Positions 7,257-8,756 of a stretch of 8,756 nt of DNA are shown here, piece after piece. Within the stretch, counting starts at the first letter, position 1, and the number at the start of each line of letters is the position of its first letter. Made by a program: the position numbers and the translations under genes. The notes under the pieces are model-generated. The model was given only the letters and a program-made list of their open reading frames with translations, made no database searches and was not told the origin of the DNA. Source of the stretch: a bacterium (lineage in GTDB: Bacteria; Auribacterota; Auribacteria; Auribacterales; Auribacteraceae); the NCBI GenBank assembly GCA_021161885.1, contig JAGGZS010000009.1:1-8756 (forward strand), written 5' to 3'.

Positions 7257-8057
7257 ATGAAAACGCTGGCAATGAGTTTTATAATTTTTGTTTTTCTATC
7301 TTCAGCCTCTTATGCTCAAATGCTTTACGACGGCAACGCAAACGGAGGCAATGAAACACCTGATATGCAGGGATGGCAGTATATGGCTGATCCGGTTTAC
7401 GGCACACTGGCTTCTCAAACAGCGTCTGGCGGGCGGACTTATTTTTATACCATTGCGGACGAAAATATCCAGTCTGGATACTTTAGCTATAACCCTCTTT
7501 CAGGCGTATCGCATCCGATGCTGAACAATGTTATACTCGACAGGGCAAACGGATTCAGCGTAGAGTTCGGGTTACAACTGAACTTGGAAGCCCATTCAGC
7601 TCCAGATCGAGCAGGCTTCAGCGTTATCCTGTTAAGCCACGATTTATACGGTATTGAATTAGGGTTCTGGCAAGATGAAATATGGGCGGAGGCGGGACTG
7701 CCTAATATGTTTACCCATGCGGAAAGTACCGGTTTATTCAATACGGCTGTTGACACAGATTACAAATTAAATATTTTAAATATGACATATACTTTATACG
7801 CCGATAACAACCCCATACTTACAGGTATGCTCCGAGATTATTCAAGCTGGGTAAGCCCTATTCCCGGAATAGGAAGTTTTCCGTACGACACACCGAATTT
7901 CATGTTTTTCGGCGATGATACAAGTTCGGCTCTGTCTGATGTGGAGTTATCTTATATATCACTTCAAAACGGTACAGCGTCCGTGCCAGAACCTTCGGCT
8001 GTAATTTTATTTTTATTAGGCGCTGTAAAATTAATCTTTATCAGAAAACATAAATAG
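7257..8057 (+). CDS. Secreted PEP-CTERM protein, choice-of-anchor Y-like domain
   Basis: 266 residues. The ATG at 7257 is chosen because GGAGA (7246-7250) sits six bases upstream and the protein then begins with a clean signal peptide (MKT, hydrophobic core, SASYA, cleavage near residue 20). An in-frame ATG at 7203 would add 18 residues, bury the signal and fall inside the promoter. The C-terminus is a PEP-CTERM sorting tail: VPEPS at 243-247, a hydrophobic helix, then a basic RKHK end. Such tails are known to be recognised by exosortase, which attaches or releases the protein at the cell surface; no exosortase gene is in this window. The body (residues 22-240) has DRAGFSVILLSHDLYGIELGF, LRDY and FFGDDTSSA, which I recall from the choice-of-anchor Y group of beta-sandwich domains. 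Its ligand is unknown; a surface or exopolymer role is inference. It converges with the CAP gene. Confidence 0.85.
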   Translation: MKTLAMSFIIFVFLSSASYAQMLYDGNANGGNETPDMQGWQYMADPVYGTLASQTASGGRTYFYTIADENIQSGYFSYNPLSGVSHPMLNNVILDRANGFSVEFGLQLNLEAHSAPDRAGFSVILLSHDLYGIELGFWQDEIWAEAGLPNMFTHAESTGLFNTAVDTDYKLNILNMTYTLYADNNPILTGMLRDYSSWVSPIPGIGSFPYDTPNFMFFGDDTSSALSDVELSYISLQNGTASVPEPSAVILFLLGAVKLIFIRKHK

Positions 8058-8061
8058 ATAC

Positions 8062-8078
8062 AAAAACCGTAGGTTTGC
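8062..8078 (-). terminator. Weak possible terminator between the convergent genes
   Basis: Read on the minus strand, AAACC-TAC-GGTTT is followed by TT and G, a 5-bp stem with a 3-base loop leading into a short T-run just past the stop of the CAP gene. The stem is short and poor in GC, so this is a tentative call. It lies in the 30-base gap between the two convergent stops. Confidence 0.25.
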
Positions 8079-8087
8079 ATGAAGAAA

Positions 8088-8636
8088 TTATCTAAAAAGC
8101 TGGACAGCATAAAAATTATCGTTGTTATCGACAGCTATGCCGATTCCGGTTTCGTCGTAATTTTTGCTTAATATATTTTTTTTATGCGGTTTGCTTTTCA
8201 TCCACATTTTTATTTGCGCTAAAGCAAGGCTTTTTTCCGTTCTTTTAACTTTCAGGTTGTTAAGCTGTCTTAAATATCCCGGACGCACATATCCGATATT
8301 CTCCGCTATGGAAAAATAGTAGTTCCCATCGCCGGATATTTTTTCGTCAATACCCGCGTTCCTGACTCGCTGTACAGGTCCTTCTCCGTCAGGGTTATAA
8401 TGGGAAAAAAAATTTCGGGCAACCATATCACGGCTATGAGCTAACGCGACTTCAGACAACCTCTTATTATTCTTTAATGGATTAAGTCCGTATTTTGATC
8501 TAATCAAATTTATTTTCTCAAAAATTATTTTTTTTATCTGAGAAATTTCCATATCAGATGTTTCCGATAAATTCCGCGCTGACGAAACATCGCAGAATAA
8601 ATAAAAAACAAATAAAAAATTCAAAATTTTCCGCAA
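8088..8636 (-). CDS. Secreted CAP/SCP-domain protein (YkwD-like)
   Basis: 182 residues. The start is TTG at 8636, supported by AAGGAG eight bases upstream and by the signal peptide it yields (MRK, hydrophobic residues 4-18, SSA near 18-20). The next in-frame ATG, residue 29, would remove that signal. Residues 32-182 form a single bacterial CAP domain (the family of YkwD and SCP): ALAHSRDM (65-71), FSHYNPDG with H79, AENIG with E112, W145 and S148-x2-H151 in SKPHKKNIL, then ETGIGIAV and the terminal strand YAVQLF. The conserved His/Glu surface cluster of CAP proteins (H79, E112, H151) appears intact. Bacterial CAP proteins are mostly of unknown activity and act outside the cytoplasm. Cys15 is not in a lipobox, so it is probably not a lipoprotein. 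No partner gene is visible. Confidence 0.88.
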   Translation of the reverse strand: MRKILNFLFVFYLFCDVSSARNLSETSDMEISQIKKIIFEKINLIRSKYGLNPLKNNKRLSEVALAHSRDMVARNFFSHYNPDGEGPVQRVRNAGIDEKISGDGNYYFSIAENIGYVRPGYLRQLNNLKVKRTEKSLALAQIKMWMKSKPHKKNILSKNYDETGIGIAVDNNDNFYAVQLFR

Positions 8637-8644
8637 CTAGAAAA

Positions 8645-8650
8645 CTCCTT
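8645..8650 (-). promoter_or_regulatory. Shine-Dalgarno deciding the TTG start of the CAP gene
   Basis: AAGGAG on the minus strand, eight bases before the TTG at 8636. No ATG or GTG is suitably placed near it, so TTG is the likely true start. Confidence 0.75.
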
Positions 8651-8679
8651 CTCATATTTTTTCCGTTAAAAACAATTGA

Positions 8680-8709
8680 ATAATATTTTCGGCTGATATA
8701 TCAAGACAA
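8680..8709 (-). promoter_or_regulatory. Putative promoter of the CAP gene
   Basis: On the minus strand TTGTCT (8709-8704) and TATTAT (8685-8680) are separated by 18 bases. The spacer contains the palindrome TGATATATCA (8694-8703). The region is so AT-rich that other -10-like boxes exist, for example TATAAT at 8715-8710, so the call is weak. Positions 8710-8756 show nothing else I can name. Confidence 0.3.
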
Positions 8710-8756
8710 ATTATAAATATTATGATATTTTTATAAAAAAATTAGCTGAAGAGGAT

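Noticed and set aside
7288..7756. Alternative frames over the PEP-CTERM gene (plus 7288-7524, minus 7487-7756)
   Set aside because: They are out-of-frame shadows without ribosome sites or recognisable content.
8588..8596. Lipoprotein signal in the CAP protein at Cys15
   Set aside because: The residues before the cysteine (YLF) do not form a lipobox, and a signal peptidase I site at SSA is more plausible.

Overview
The window holds four complete protein-coding genes and one gene relic. I see no rRNA, tRNA, CRISPR array or insertion sequence. The DNA is AT-rich. The protein families point to an uncultivated Gram-negative-type bacterium, and my best guess is Candidatus Omnitrophota. That guess rests on the N-terminal domain of the first gene, which resembles from memory a domain recurrent in large exported Omnitrophota proteins, and on a PEP-CTERM sorting tail. 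The taxonomic call is inference; no marker gene is present.

Layout. Positions 67-5010 (+) encode a 1647-residue protein with a signal peptide, a ChaN/TraB/TIKI-like domain, a basic linker and a PLP-dependent alpha-glucan phosphorylase-like module (GT35) with a C-terminal beta-rich domain. Positions 5047-5300 (+) carry a 5'-truncated, frameshifted relic of a class I SAM-dependent methyltransferase. Positions 5446-7152 (+) encode a B12-binding-type radical SAM protein with an extra C-terminal domain that I cannot name. Positions 7257-8057 (+) encode a secreted PEP-CTERM protein resembling the choice-of-anchor Y group. Positions 8636-8088 (-) encode a secreted CAP/SCP-domain protein that converges on the PEP-CTERM gene and starts at TTG.

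How they relate. Three of the four products carry export signals, so much of this stretch concerns the cell envelope or exterior. The genes do not form a clear operon: the radical SAM and PEP-CTERM genes each have their own plausible promoter sharing the decamer TATAATTAAC, and the CAP gene is on the other strand. No pathway link between the phosphorylase-like protein and the radical SAM protein is visible.

The most unusual items are the exported ChaN-like/phosphorylase fusion with a partly altered active site, a perfect 14-bp inverted repeat inside its linker, the methyltransferase relic, and strong base-composition steps inside two genes.
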